From IMCC2047 sp041395865 (GTDB taxonomy: Bacteria; Pseudomonadota; Gammaproteobacteria; Pseudomonadales; IMCC2047): a stretch of 64,000 nt of DNA. A model generated the notes under the pieces. The model was given only the letters and a program-made list of their open reading frames with translations, was not told the DNA's origin and ran no database searches. Made by a program: the position numbers and the translations under genes. The stretch spans positions 1 to 64,000 of the forward strand of contig JAWKZQ010000010.1 in assembly GCA_041395865.1 (NCBI GenBank), written 5' to 3'. Every line of letters begins with the position of its first letter. Position 1 is the stretch's first letter. Shown one piece after another: positions 41,390-51,993 of the stretch.

Positions 41390-41414
41390 TACCTATAAGG
41401 TGGTACTTCCACCT
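41390..41414. promoter_or_regulatory. NarL-like half-perfect site with hairpin
   Basis: TACCTAT-AA-GGTGGTA at 41390-41405 has one perfect NarL heptamer and a second matching five of seven. AGGTGG and CCACCT form an overlapping hairpin (41398-41414). Located about 155 bases before the binding-protein gene. The remaining part of the 580-base gap between etfA and this gene holds the terminator and the sigma-54-like element; I see no small gene in it. Confidence 0.35.
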
Positions 41415-41560
41415 GGTAATTGATTTGTCCAGAATGCAGGCAGAAGATGATTAACAAGTTTTTGTTGGCATAACATTAACTTTATTTCGATGTATTAAAG
41501 GGCGCAAAAAACACAAAAACAGCGTCATTTCTTATCTTTAACATCCAAGGAGATTGTTAG

Positions 41561-42820
41561 ATGGGCATTACTCGAAGAAATTTGTTACGTGGTACGGCGG
41601 CAGGTCTTGCAGTGGCAGGGACGGGGTTTTCTACCCAACTTCTGGCCGGGCAAAAAACAGTTAAGATCGGCCTGAATATTCCAATGACAGGTGACTACGC
41701 ACCCTGGGGACTTCCCGGACTCTACGGTTGCAACATCGTCGCCAATAATATCAATGCATCTGGCGGTGTGAAAATTGGCGGCGATACTTACATGATTGAA
41801 CCGGTTGGTTATGATCATGGTTACGATACTGAAAAAGCGATCGTTGGGTATAACACGCTGCGCCATGATGATGCAGCAATGATCATGATGCTGGGTGGTT
41901 CCACCGTTGGCTCCATTATTGGTCGCGCACAACGCAATAAAATGCTTGTGAGTACCCTCCTGCCATCGAACATTACCCCTGATACCTCCAACTTGGTAGC
42001 GCCGAGTGAATCTCATCCACTCTATAACTGCACTGGCGTGGATTGGCTGGCTGATAACTTCCCGAATGCCAAGACGGCTGTAATCGTTACGACAAACGAT
42101 ATCGAGTATGGCCAGCAATCGGCGGCTGTCTACCAGGCTGCTTTTGAGGCCAGGGGTATTGATGTCCTGGATACCAACTTCCATGGTTTCGATGTCACTG
42201 ACTTCGCTCCGATCGTGCAGGGTTTGCTGGCTAACAAACCAGACATTTTCTGTATGGCAACCGACGTATATACCACGCCGTTGATTGAAGCTTTGTACAA
42301 CCAGGGCTATAAGGGCAAGATCATCTCTTGTACCCTGGATCTGTACGATGAAGTGATTGCGAAAACCAGCAAGGAATTCGTTGAAGGTATCATCTTCCAG
42401 TTCCCTGATTTCGATGATCCGGCGTTGCAAAGTGACGACATTCTGTTCCCCGACCCGAAAGGTTTCTGGGATACCTTCCAGAAAGACTATCCTGGGCAGT
42501 GGTCTGCGGTAGCTTGGGAATATCCGGCTAACCTGGTGACCTGGGTCTCTGCCGCACAAGCTGCTGGCTCTATCGAGCCAATGGATGTGCTGGCGGCCAT
42601 GAAGTCCAATCCAAACCCTCCCCATGTATTTGGGTCAGGCAAATGGTGGGGTAAAGACCTCTATGGCTTGGATAACTGTGTGATCGGTCGATGGCCTGTT
42701 GTCACCATGCAAAATGGTCGTGCCCGTATTGTCGAGTTCCGCGATGTCGGCGCGTGGCTCGATAAAAATCTCGATATCCTCAAACGCAAAATGCAGGATC
42801 TTGGCCTGCGTACAGTGTAA
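41561..42820 (+). CDS. Tat-exported HAAT/urea-amide-type ABC substrate-binding protein
   Basis: A 419-residue periplasmic binding protein of the branched-chain amino acid/amide family. The signal carries a twin-arginine motif (TRRNLLRG at about residues 4-11, then a mild hydrophobic core and LAGQ), so export in folded form is expected. The mature fold starts with KIGLNIPMTGDYAPWG and has GGSTVGSIIGRAQ and DIFCMATDVYTTPLIEALY. The ligand is not readable; an amine, amide or TMA precursor is possible given the neighbours. The ATG follows AAGGAG. A terminator separates it from the permeases, favouring excess binding protein. Confidence 0.87.
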   Translation: MGITRRNLLRGTAAGLAVAGTGFSTQLLAGQKTVKIGLNIPMTGDYAPWGLPGLYGCNIVANNINASGGVKIGGDTYMIEPVGYDHGYDTEKAIVGYNTLRHDDAAMIMMLGGSTVGSIIGRAQRNKMLVSTLLPSNITPDTSNLVAPSESHPLYNCTGVDWLADNFPNAKTAVIVTTNDIEYGQQSAAVYQAAFEARGIDVLDTNFHGFDVTDFAPIVQGLLANKPDIFCMATDVYTTPLIEALYNQGYKGKIISCTLDLYDEVIAKTSKEFVEGIIFQFPDFDDPALQSDDILFPDPKGFWDTFQKDYPGQWSAVAWEYPANLVTWVSAAQAAGSIEPMDVLAAMKSNPNPPHVFGSGKWWGKDLYGLDNCVIGRWPVVTMQNGRARIVEFRDVGAWLDKNLDILKRKMQDLGLRTV

Positions 42821-42837
42821 AGCCGGATGATGTAAAT

Positions 42838-42874
42838 AAAAGGGGGCTCTGCCTAAGGGAGGCCCCCTTTTTTT
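42838..42874 (+). terminator. Terminator-like hairpin inside the ABC operon
   Basis: AAAAGGGGGC (42838-42847) pairs with GCCCCCTTTT (42862-42871) and is followed by further Ts. It lies between the binding-protein and permease genes and could set their expression ratio by partial termination. Confidence 0.85.
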
Positions 42875-42903
42875 CCACTAAATAATAAAAAGCGGGTGAT
42901 GTC

Positions 42904-43773
42904 GTGGAGCTATTTCTCCAATCAATAGTTAATAGTCTTATTCAGGGGGGGTTCTTTGCCCTTTGGGCTGTGGGCCTTGTTCTCATTTTTGGCGTGATGG
43001 GGGTGGTTAACTTCGCACACGGCGAGCTGGTGATGGTCGGTGCGTATACCGTTTGGTTATTGCATGCACAAAATGATGTGCCCTTCCTATTAACCATTCC
43101 AATTGCCGTTATCGTTGTTATGGTCATTGGCTTGATCATGGAACGATTCCTGTTCCGACCGAATCGATCGGACCCGTTGGCTGGTTTGATTTGCTCCATT
43201 GGTGTGTTGTTTATTCTGCAGGTGATCGCTCACGAAGTTGGCGGTACGGGCCCTGCCAAGCAGGTTGCGCCACCGTTTAACGAAATCCTGGTGATTTCGG
43301 ATTCACTTCGTATTCCTGTGCAGCGCCTCTTCAGCCTGGCGGTTGCCATAACTTCCCTTGGTGTGCTTTGGTACTTCCTGACCAAAACAAAGCTGGGGTG
43401 GGCTCTGCGCGCTGTTGCTCTGGACCGCGAAGCATCTGCATTGCAGGGCATCAATATCAACCGCATTTCAATGATCGCGATTGGTGTCGGTGCAGCAATG
43501 GCCGGTCTTGCGGGTGCTTTGATGGCTCCGCTGCAGAACATTACTCCTCATATGGGGCATAACGTCATTATTACGGCCTTTATCGTAACCATTGTTGGCG
43601 GCGTTGGCAGCTTATCGGGTGCGGTAGCAGCAGCCTTTATTTATGCAGCCTTCCACACCTTCGTGACGGCCTACTTCAATGGGACCATCGCAACTATCTG
43701 TGGTTTGTTGATTATGGTTTTGGTTTTGATTATCAAGCCAACCGGTATCATGGGCGTGAAGGTGAGTGAATAA
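42904..43773 (+). CDS. Branched-chain-type ABC transporter permease (LivH-like)
   Basis: A 289-residue inner-membrane permease with about eight helices. Typical LivH/UrtB segments: FALWAVGLVLIFGVMGVVNFAHGELVMVGAY near the start (the part GVVNFAHGELVM is diagnostic), RAVALDREASALQGININR in the coupling loop, and FIVTIVGGVGSLSGAVAAA. The start is GTG preceded by a GGGTGATG stretch. It pairs with the next permease; their junction is one base (stop then ATG). Confidence 0.9.
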   Translation: MELFLQSIVNSLIQGGFFALWAVGLVLIFGVMGVVNFAHGELVMVGAYTVWLLHAQNDVPFLLTIPIAVIVVMVIGLIMERFLFRPNRSDPLAGLICSIGVLFILQVIAHEVGGTGPAKQVAPPFNEILVISDSLRIPVQRLFSLAVAITSLGVLWYFLTKTKLGWALRAVALDREASALQGININRISMIAIGVGAAMAGLAGALMAPLQNITPHMGHNVIITAFIVTIVGGVGSLSGAVAAAFIYAAFHTFVTAYFNGTIATICGLLIMVLVLIIKPTGIMGVKVSE

Positions 43774-43774
43774 T

Positions 43775-44728
43775 ATGACTATAAAAAATCTCATAATCTG
43801 TGCTGTTATTTTGGCCGGACTGGTCGCTCTTCCACATTTTCTGGCCTTTAACTTTCAGGACTTATTGATCTTTTTAGCGGTCAACGTCTTGGTGGTTGTA
43901 AGCTACCGCCTGGTAACGCTGACGGGTGAGTGGTCTCTTATTCATGTCGTTATGATGGGGGTTGGGGCTTACACGAGTGCGATGCTGTCGAAAATGGCGG
44001 GATTCCCGTTCTGGGTGTCCATGCCAATCGCTGGTCTCACAGCGGCGGGTATTGCTGCATTGTTGTGTTTCCCGCTGTTCCGGATGACGCAGTTTTACTT
44101 CCTGATCGGCTCGTTCGCAGCAGGCGAAGCTATTCGTTTGGTGTGGATTTATTTCATTGATCCATTTGGCGGTAGTAGTGGCATCAATAACCTGCCGGCT
44201 CCTGAATTGGGTGATATCGATTTTTATGAACCGATTCCCTATTTCTATATGACACTGATCGTTGTGACCATCAGCCTGTTTATTCTCTATCGTATCGAAA
44301 CCTCACGTGTGGGTTTAACTCTCAATGCAGTGCATTGGAAGGCGCCGCTCGCTGAATCAGTGGGGGTTGATACATGGAAATACCGGTCTTTGGCGTTGAT
44401 CGTGGGCTCATTCTTCGTTGGTATTGCCGGCGCACTGAAAGTCCACTACCTGGGGGTTGTAACACCACACCAGTTTGGTATCGGCGTAATGGTATTTGTG
44501 CTGATTTGGGTCATTGTGGGAGGCTACGCCACTTTTGTGGGTCCTATCATCGGTGTGATCGTACTAACTGTATTTGATCAATTCCTCCGTGCCTCCGGGT
44601 TTGTTGATCCTTCAGTCCAGCCTGCAATTTATGGTGCGGTACTGATCATTTCGATCCTGTTTATGCCTGAAGGACTTGAAGCTCTGCCTAAGCGAATTAA
44701 AGCGCGCATGAAGGGTGGAAACGCCTAG
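43775..44728 (+). CDS. Branched-chain-type ABC transporter permease (LivM-like)
   Basis: A 317-residue inner-membrane permease. Helices start at residue 6. TLTGEWSLIHVVMMGVGAYTSAML, VHWKAPLAESVGVDTWKYRSLAL (the coupling EAA-like loop) and the late GGYATFVGPIIGVIVL match LivM. The ATG at 43775 has GGTGAG upstream; a GTG at 43766 overlaps the previous gene. Forms the membrane heterodimer with the LivH-like protein. Confidence 0.9.
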   Translation: MTIKNLIICAVILAGLVALPHFLAFNFQDLLIFLAVNVLVVVSYRLVTLTGEWSLIHVVMMGVGAYTSAMLSKMAGFPFWVSMPIAGLTAAGIAALLCFPLFRMTQFYFLIGSFAAGEAIRLVWIYFIDPFGGSSGINNLPAPELGDIDFYEPIPYFYMTLIVVTISLFILYRIETSRVGLTLNAVHWKAPLAESVGVDTWKYRSLALIVGSFFVGIAGALKVHYLGVVTPHQFGIGVMVFVLIWVIVGGYATFVGPIIGVIVLTVFDQFLRASGFVDPSVQPAIYGAVLIISILFMPEGLEALPKRIKARMKGGNA

Positions 44729-44796
44729 AATAAAATTTATTGCCTTTCCTGGTTCGATAGGTTTGGGTAAATAACAAGAATATTTGGAGGAGACTG

Positions 44797-45562
44797 ATGG
44801 CTTTACTGGAAGTCAAAAATGTCACAAAGCAGTTTGGTGGTTTGACAGCCTTGAACGATGTCAGCTTTTCGGTGGAGAAAGGCGAAATCCGTGGCTTGAT
44901 TGGGCCTAACGGTGCAGGCAAAAGCACCATGTTCAAAAATATCTCGGGTTTCTATACCCCCACAAAGGGTGAAGTTGTCTACGATGGAAAAAACATTGCA
45001 GGAACTCACCCCTGTAAGGTATCCAGCATGGGATTGGTGCGTACTTTCCAGGAATGCACCCTTTTTAATGAGTTTACCGTATTTGAGAATGCGTTGATGG
45101 GTTGTCATATGTCGGCGCGGAGCAATTTGTTTTCAGCCATTTTGGGGACGGATCGTCAGCGCCAAAAGCAGGCTCGAGAAAAAACGATGGAAGTACTCGA
45201 GTTCATGGGGTTGGCTGATCGTAAAGATCAGCTGGCCGGTGAGCTGCCCCTGGGGTCGCAACGCGCTTTGGCAATGGCTATCCCCCTAAATGCCGATCCT
45301 AAGTTATTGTTAATGGATGAGCCTTTTGCCGGAATGAACCCGGAAGAAACCAATCACATGATGGAATTGACGCGAAAACTGCAGGACAAGGGCATTACCA
45401 TTGTGTTGGTAGAGCACGATATGAAGGCAGTGATGGGCTTGTGCGGATACTTAACCGTATTGAACTTCGGCAGTTTGCTTGCCGAGGGCACTCCCGAAGA
45501 AATTCGCAATAACGAAAAAAGTGATTCAGGCATATCTGGGGGGCTGGTTAACATGTTATTAA
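44797..45562 (+). CDS. Liv-type ABC ATPase (LivG-like), frameshifted at its end
   Basis: The first of two ATPases that power the transporter. Walker A is GPNGAGKST, the signature region is LPLGSQRALAMA, and Walker B is LLLMDEPFAGMNPEE. As written the frame runs on into the next ATPase, giving one 472-residue ORF. An extra A in the six-A run at 45515-45520 explains this. With five As the protein ends NEKVIQAYLGGWLTCY, a normal LivG end, at TAA 45560-45562, overlapping the next start. The fusion is therefore probably an artefact. Confidence 0.8.
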
Positions 45563-46256
45563 CCATGAAGGATGTTGAAGTCAGCTATAAAAATATCAAG
45601 GCGGTTAAAAAGATTGATATCGAAGTGCCTGATGGAGGATTTGTTACCCTTATTGGCTCTAACGGAGCCGGTAAAAGCACTACCCTGCGGGTTATTTCCG
45701 GCCTTGTGCATCCCAGTAAAGGAGAAATTACCTTTGAAGGGCAGCGTATCGACAAGTTGTCAGCGGATAAAATCCTGAAACTGGGCATTGCTCATGTGCC
45801 CGAGGGTCGGCGTATTTTCAAGGACCTGACTGTTGAGGAAAATCTGCGGTTGGGTGCTTTTATCCGTAATGATAAAGCGGAATTGAAAAGGACCTTGAGG
45901 AGGTTTTCAATCGCTTCCCGCGTCTGCGTGAACGGCGTACTCAGATGGCACGTAGTGAGTGGCGGTGAGCAGCAGATGGTGTCCATTGGCCGTGCGTTGA
46001 TGTCGCGTCCCAAGTTGCTGATGCTCGATGAGCCATCCTTAGGCTTGGCGCCGATTATCGTTCAGGAGATCGCAAAAATCTTATTGGAAATTAATGCCAG
46101 GGTGTGGCGATTATCCTTGTGGAACAGAATGCAGAATTGGCTCTGGAGATTGCCAAGCATGCCTATGTGCTCGAAACGGGTTTTGTCTCGTTGGATGGAG
46201 AAGCCTCGACCCTGATGGATAACGAGCATGTGCGCCAAGCTTACCTGGGTATGTAA
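45553..46256 (+). CDS. Liv-type ABC ATPase (LivF-like), frame-broken
   Basis: The second ATPase. Walker A is GSNGAGKST, the signature is SGGEQQM, and Walker B is LLMLDEPSLGLAP. The frame is lost near 45886-45891 (four As where five restore DLEEVFNRFPRLRERRTQMA), regained near 45951-45957, and lost again near 46096-46099 (CC where CCC restores INAQGVAIILVEQN). With these corrected the protein runs to VRQAYLGM and stops at 46254-46256. As written, the ORF ends early at 46215 with an abnormal tail. Sequencing error is more likely than decay, but a true pseudogene is possible. ATG 45553 or 45565. Confidence 0.75.
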
Positions 46257-46369
46257 TTTATTGTGAAGAGGGGTTGAAAAAAAGTATAAGGCCCCGATTT
46301 ATGTAAAGTGTAGAACGTTATTTTCGACTTTTTGTCAGTGTGAATCCTCAGAGATTCATTGCCCCTTGG

Positions 46370-46409
46370 AGAGCTGCAGGGACTCCTGCAGCTCTTATTT
46401 CTTTTTTTC
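46370..46409 (+). terminator. Rho-independent terminator of the ABC operon
   Basis: AGAGCTGCAGG pairs perfectly with CCTGCAGCTCT around GACT, followed by a T-rich tail. It closes the accessory island before rng. Confidence 0.92.
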
Positions 46410-46535
46410 TCCTCACGATCCCTTTGCGGCTGCTTTAGGCTACCTTCGCCCCGGCCTGTGTGCTACTGTCGCTCAGAGGTAACAACCTGTAAAAATTAAA
46501 ATTAGCGACTGAAAGTTGTAGAAAAGGAAACGGGT

Positions 46536-48013
46536 TTGAGTGAAGAAATTTTAATCAACGTATCGCCAATGGAAACGCGCGTTGGTGTGCTTGAGAACGG
46601 GATGTTGCAGGAAGTCTACATTGAGCGAGCCAGTAAGCGGGGGCTCGTCGGCAACATCTACAAAGGTAAAGTTGTGCGTGTTTTGCCGGGGATGCAGGCA
46701 GCGTTTGTCGACATGGGGCTGGAACGATCGGCTTTTATCCATACCGCGGATATCGTGATGCTGGACGATGAGGGTATCGAAAAGCGTGAAAAAAACACAG
46801 ATGATATCAGCCAGGTTCTTCGCGAAGGCGAGCATATTATTGCCCAGGTCATTAAGGATCCCATCGGCACGAAAGGGGCGAGACTAACAACGCACCTGTC
46901 CTTACCATCCCGTTATCTTGTTTATATGCCGCGAACCGAACATACAGGCGTCTCCCAGCGTATTGAGGACGAAGCGGAAAGAGAAAGGCTTAAAGCGTTG
47001 GTGGAAGAATGTGCCGTCGAAGAGGGGATGGAGCGCAGCACGGGTTTTATTGTACGCACCGTTGCTGAAGGCGTTGGCAAGGACGAATTGAAAGCGGATG
47101 TCCGGTTCCTTAAGAAGCTTTGGGAGGTCGTCCAGGCCAATATAAAAAATGCGAAATCGCCCTCGACCATTTATGAGGAGTTGCCCCTGTATCTGCGTTC
47201 GATGCGCGATTTGATTCGCCCGGACCTGAGAAAATCCGCGTCGACTCTCACGAATCTTTTCAGCGTATCCAATCTTTTATTACCACTTATGTGCCTGAAC
47301 TGAAGGATCGCGTGGAGCTTTACCAGGGTGAGCGGCCGATCTTTGATCTTTACAACACAGAAGATGAGATACAAAAGGCTCTGGATCGAACTGTACCGCT
47401 CAAATCAGGAGGGCACCTGGTTTTTGACCAGACAGAAGCCATGACCACGATCGATGTTAATACCGGGGGCTTCGTCGGACATCGAAACCTTGAGGAAACC
47501 ATTTTTAAAACCAACCTGGAAGCGGCGCATGCGATTGGCAGGCAATTAAGGCTGCGCAGTATTGGTGGGATCATTATTATTGATTTTATCGATATGCTGG
47601 ATGCCGAACACCAGCGGCAGGTGATGCGCATGCTGGAAAAGGCGCTGGAAAGGGATCATGCCAAAACCAATATCATTGGTATGTCTGATCTGGGCCTGGT
47701 GGAAATGACCCGTAAGCGCACCCGCGAGAACCTGCGGCAGATTCTTTGTGAGACCTGCCCGGAATGCCAGGGCATCGGGACGGTCAAAACACCTGAAACG
47801 GTGTGTTACGAAATCATTCGTGAAGTTGTTCGCCAGGCACGTACCTATAATTCCAGCAGTTTTCTTGTGGTGGCATCGCCACCCGTCGCAGAAAAGTTGA
47901 TGGATGAAGAATCATCCAGCGTGGCAGACCTTGAGGCTTTCATTAATAAAAGTATCAAGGTGCAGGCTGAGCCTATGTATACGCAGGCTGAATTTGATGT
48001 AGTGTTTCGCTAA
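46536..48013 (+). CDS. rng: Ribonuclease G, apparent frameshift
   Basis: An endoribonuclease for 16S rRNA 5' maturation and mRNA turnover. The sequence lies in two overlapping frames (46536-47303 and 47291-48013). The break is near 47223-47230. Adding one T (GACCTTGAG) restores EKIRVDSHESFQRIQSFITTYVPELK, and the joined protein has the normal length of about 490 residues. The S1-like domain (GNIYKGKVVRVLPGMQAAFVD), catalytic acids (DVNTGGFVGHRN; IDFIDML) and the CETCPEC zinc link are present. The start is TTG with AAAAGGAAA upstream. Relatives have it right after maf. Confidence 0.88.
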
Positions 48014-48021
48014 GGCTCAGA

Positions 48022-51000
48022 GTGCGTCACGCCGATGTTAAACGGACACCAAGTGTAGTAAACGCCATGCCTTTAAGTGCGCTGGGCGCAAGCCTGGTCA
48101 GAAAATTCTGGGCTCTTTTTGTTATCCTGCTGATGCTGGTCGCAATTTATGTCAGTGTAGGCCGGATGGTTATGCCGCATCTGCAAAACTATCAGCCCGA
48201 GCTGGAACAAGCGCTTTCCGAAGCGCTGGGTGTGCAGGTTACCGCCGAGCGGCTAGAGGGGGGGTGGCAAGGTTTTAATCCGCTGGCAAAGCTTCGAACC
48301 GTTAGCCTGACCCGTATTCCAGGCGCCAACCAGGAACCCCAAACGGCACTGCAAATCGAACAGCTCGATGTCCGACTGGATGTGCTCTCCAGTTTGTTAT
48401 CCCGTGAAGTGGTTTTTTCCTCCTTGCTCATCGATGGCTTGAGCCTTGAATTGCAGGAAACTGAGCCTGGGCGTTGGCGCATACCGGCTTGGCCTGAGAA
48501 AGAATCAAGCCAGGATAAAAACCCGTTTGGGTGGCTGTTAAGCCAGGGTGAAATTGTGCTCTCGAATATGACCCTGCGGCTTCACCCCCAGAGCGGAAAT
48601 ACAAAAAAACTCTCTATTCCCTCCTGGGGGCTGCGTTGCGGCTTAACCGTTTGCGCCAGTCAGGGCAGTGTGACTTGGAACCAGGGTGAGCATGAGCTGA
48701 ACTTTTCCCTGAATGTGTTTGGGAAACCGCACGAGGACGGCTTCAGGTTAGAGGGTTACCTGTCTACCGCACCAATCCAGTTAACCGACTGGACGCCTTT
48801 GTTCAATTTGAAATCTGAGCTGGTTAACGACATTCAAAGCCTGATGGTAGGCGGAAAAGTCTGGTTTGACTGGCAAGGAGGCACGTTTCAGGACGTTCGT
48901 GGTACCCTGGACTTGCCTCAAATTGAACTGGGGCGCGAACACGATGCGATGTCGGCCATCGATTTTCTGCATAGCGACTTTAGCTGGACGCGTAATACCG
49001 GTGAAGAGAATGAGCGCTGGGCGCTGTGGCTCAGTGGCCTGACCTTCAAGTATGCCGGAGAACTCTTCGAACCTGCCCAGCGGCGGCTTTCCCTGATACA
49101 GCGTGATCAGTACCAGGTGGCTCGCTTGATTGCGGACCGCATGACGCTTGAGCCCGTGGTGAGTACCCTATTGGCACTTGATAGCCTGCCTGACAAGTTG
49201 CGTGACGCGTTAGGCACGCTTCACCCAACCGGCGAATTGCAAAACCTGCATATCGAATATCGTTTGCCCAGTGAGGATGAGGCGGAGCCATGGTTTCGGG
49301 TGGAAAGCCAGCTGGAAAACGTTTCGGTGTCTGCATGGCGTTATGTGCCACAAATTAGGGGCGTAACGGGTTATCTGCAGGTTATGCCTGAGAGCGGGGA
49401 GGTGGACTTTGTTTCTGATGATTTCCAACTGCACTTTCCCCAGGTGTTCTCCAATAGCTGGCAGTTTGAACAGGCCAAAGGGGTGGTCAATTGGGTTAAT
49501 GAGAATCAGACCTTTTGGTTAAGCGGGCATGATCTTAAGCTGTCTGGAAAGCTTGGAGAGGTAACGGGTAGCTTCCGCTCCCTGAGTGGCAAGGATGATC
49601 TCGAGCCTCGACTTTCGTTGCTGATTGGTCTGCAAAACTCACGTTTACCCGACGCGTTGGTATTGGTGCCGGATGAGGCCTCCAGCCCCGAGCTGGTTTC
49701 CTGGTTAAATCAGGCCTTTTCACAGGGAGACGTGAGCAGTGCCCAGTTTGTGATGGACCATAATGTAACGAAAGGGGCGCCATCGATTAGTCGAACGTTG
49801 GCGCTGGATGTGGATGCCACCAACGTGGATTTCTCGTTTCATGCCGACTGGCCGCATCTGACTGAGGCCGATGTGAACGTGCAGATTCGCGATCAGCAGG
49901 TATCGGTGCAGGCAGACAAAGCACGGTTTTTTGATATTGCTTTAGATCAGCTGGAAGCTTTTTATCAGGGCGAGCGGGGCGCGACTCGCTTGCAAGGCCA
50001 TGCTCGCATGAAAGGGCCGCTGAGTGATGCCTGGCGAGTACTGTCTGAAACGCCTTTAAAGGAAAACCTGTTTGAGCTGGGGCAAGATTTCCAGTTTAAA
50101 GGCCTCATGGCGAATGGACGTCTTGATTTGGATATTCCCTTTTCAGATGTGAAGAAAAGCCGTGTCGATGTCAGTTTTACAACAAAAGATGCTGCGCTGG
50201 ATATTCCCTCTGTCGGTGTTGCTGCGACGGCTATTGACGGTGATTTTGATTACAGCAGTCAGGGTGGGTTAAATGCCCCCAACGTCAGCTTGTCGATGTT
50301 TGGCTTTCCGGCTCAAGCTCAAATTAACTCCCAGAAAACAAAGCAGGGTGTTTCGACAGCGGTTGACCTGCAAGGGCGCCTGCAACCGAACGCTTTATCG
50401 TCTTGGGTGCCTCCGTCAATTTTGAGTCGTTTGCAGGGCGTAACGGATTTTAAAGCAGGCTTATCCTTGGGAGCTGGCGTCGATAATCAATTGCTCGTAT
50501 CCACAGACTTACAGGGTATTAAGGTGGACCTTCCTCAGCCGTTGGCCAAAGCGTCAGACGAGCGCCGTACCTTCATTTTCCGATTACCTTTTTCCCGCTC
50601 CCAGGTGCATGAGCTCAATTACGACAATCAGTTTGCCTATGCGTTGCGATTTGCCGAAGGCTCTTACCAGAATGGTGAAATCCGCCTGGGTTCCGGTGCG
50701 GCAAGCTACCGTTCCGGAACGAACATCAGGGTAGAGGGGTTCTTGCCGGTATTCGATTACCAGCAGTGGTTCGATACCTTCGATCAGACACGAAAAACAG
50801 AGTCGGGAGTGCAGGGGGGGCAGCCTGCTAAAGGCTCGTTTGTAGATCGTATTGAAACGATTAAATTGGATGTCGGTCTTTTCCGTTTTCTCGATAATGA
50901 TTATAAACAGGTCAGTTTTAATGTTGGGCAAACCCAGGGGAACTGGGCGGTTGTCTTTGAAAATGAGATTGCGAAAGGGGCGCTCAACTATTATCGGGAT

Positions 51001-51991
51001 ATGCAGAAACCCCTGCAGGTATCTTTTGAGACCTTACGTTTACCCGTGAGCGAGAACCCGAAGGTGGGGGGTGAAAGCAATAACTCCCTACTGGAATCGC
51101 ATCAGGATGTTTTGCGGAATGTTGTGCCTCAAGCACTGCCCAGCCTGGATTTTCGTGTTAATCAATTATTTGTGGGGAGCAGTCCTTTGGGGGCTGGGCT
51201 TTAATTTGCGCCCCAACTCCGAGGGCGTGCGGCTGGAATCGCTGGAACTGGAATTACGGGCGTAAAGGCTAAGGGGGGATATCGACTGGCGCCAGGGCCC
51301 CGAGGGGCAACGCAGTACTTTCTCCGGCAGCGCTTCCATACCCGATGTTGCGGCTATGTTGAAGGCTTGGGGAAAACCGGCGGCCGTGGAAGGAAAAAAT
51401 GCGACGTTTAAGGGGCAGCTGGCATGGCCGGGGTCGCCCGCTAATTTTTCTCTGTTAAGTGCGCAGGGTCCCGTGACACTGGAGGCCAAACAGGGGCGCA
51501 TTATTGATATGCAGTCCATTCGCCTGCTGGGTGTGCTGAATTTCAATACCCTGTCACGTCGTCTACGCCTGGATTTTTCGGATCTGTTTAAGAAAGGCTT
51601 CAGTTTTGAGCATGTTGCCGGACAGCTGTTTTTCGACAATGGACTGATGCGAATGAAGGAGTCATTGATTATTGATGGCCCTTCGGCAAAATTTAAGATT
51701 GATGGTCAAACGGATTTAGTGAATGAGCAGTTTGATCATGATGTGATCGTCGTTTTGCCTGTAAAGGATAATATCCCTATTCTTGCCACTTTGGCCGGCT
51801 TCCCTCAAGTGGGCGTGCCTATGTACCTGTTCAACCGAGCTTTTGGTGATGTACTGGATCGCTTTACCAGCGCCAACTATCGGGTGACGGGTTCTTGGGA
51901 CGATCCGGAAATTAAACTCACCAGCTTTTTTGATACCCAAACGTTACCTGAATCAAGCGAAAGCCGCAGGCCGAAGCGGGGGAGAAACTAA
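48022..51991 (+). CDS. yhdP: YhdP-family AsmA-like envelope protein, apparent frameshifts
   Basis: A very large inner-membrane-anchored protein thought to help move phospholipids to the outer membrane. One N-terminal helix (ALFVILLMLVAIYVSVG) is followed by a long beta-rich periplasmic body of the AsmA/DUF3971 type (LEGGWQGFNPLAKL; LEVEQLDVRL-like IEQLDVRLDVLSSLLS). It reads intact from 48022 to about 51190, then breaks near 51188-51202. Offsetting single-G changes at 51258-51260 and 51273-51278 follow, and it continues in frame to 51991. Corrected length is about 1,320 residues, usual for the family. The start is GTG; ATG 48067 is an alternative. Confidence 0.85.
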
Positions 51992-51993
51992 TC

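Noticed and set aside
41585..42625. 346-codon minus-strand ORF opposite the binding-protein gene
   Set aside because: Lies wholly within a conserved gene on the other strand; no domain seen.
46536..51991. rng and yhdP as true pseudogenes
   Set aside because: Each reads as full-length conserved protein after one to a few short-run corrections, and unrelated neighbours show the same defect.
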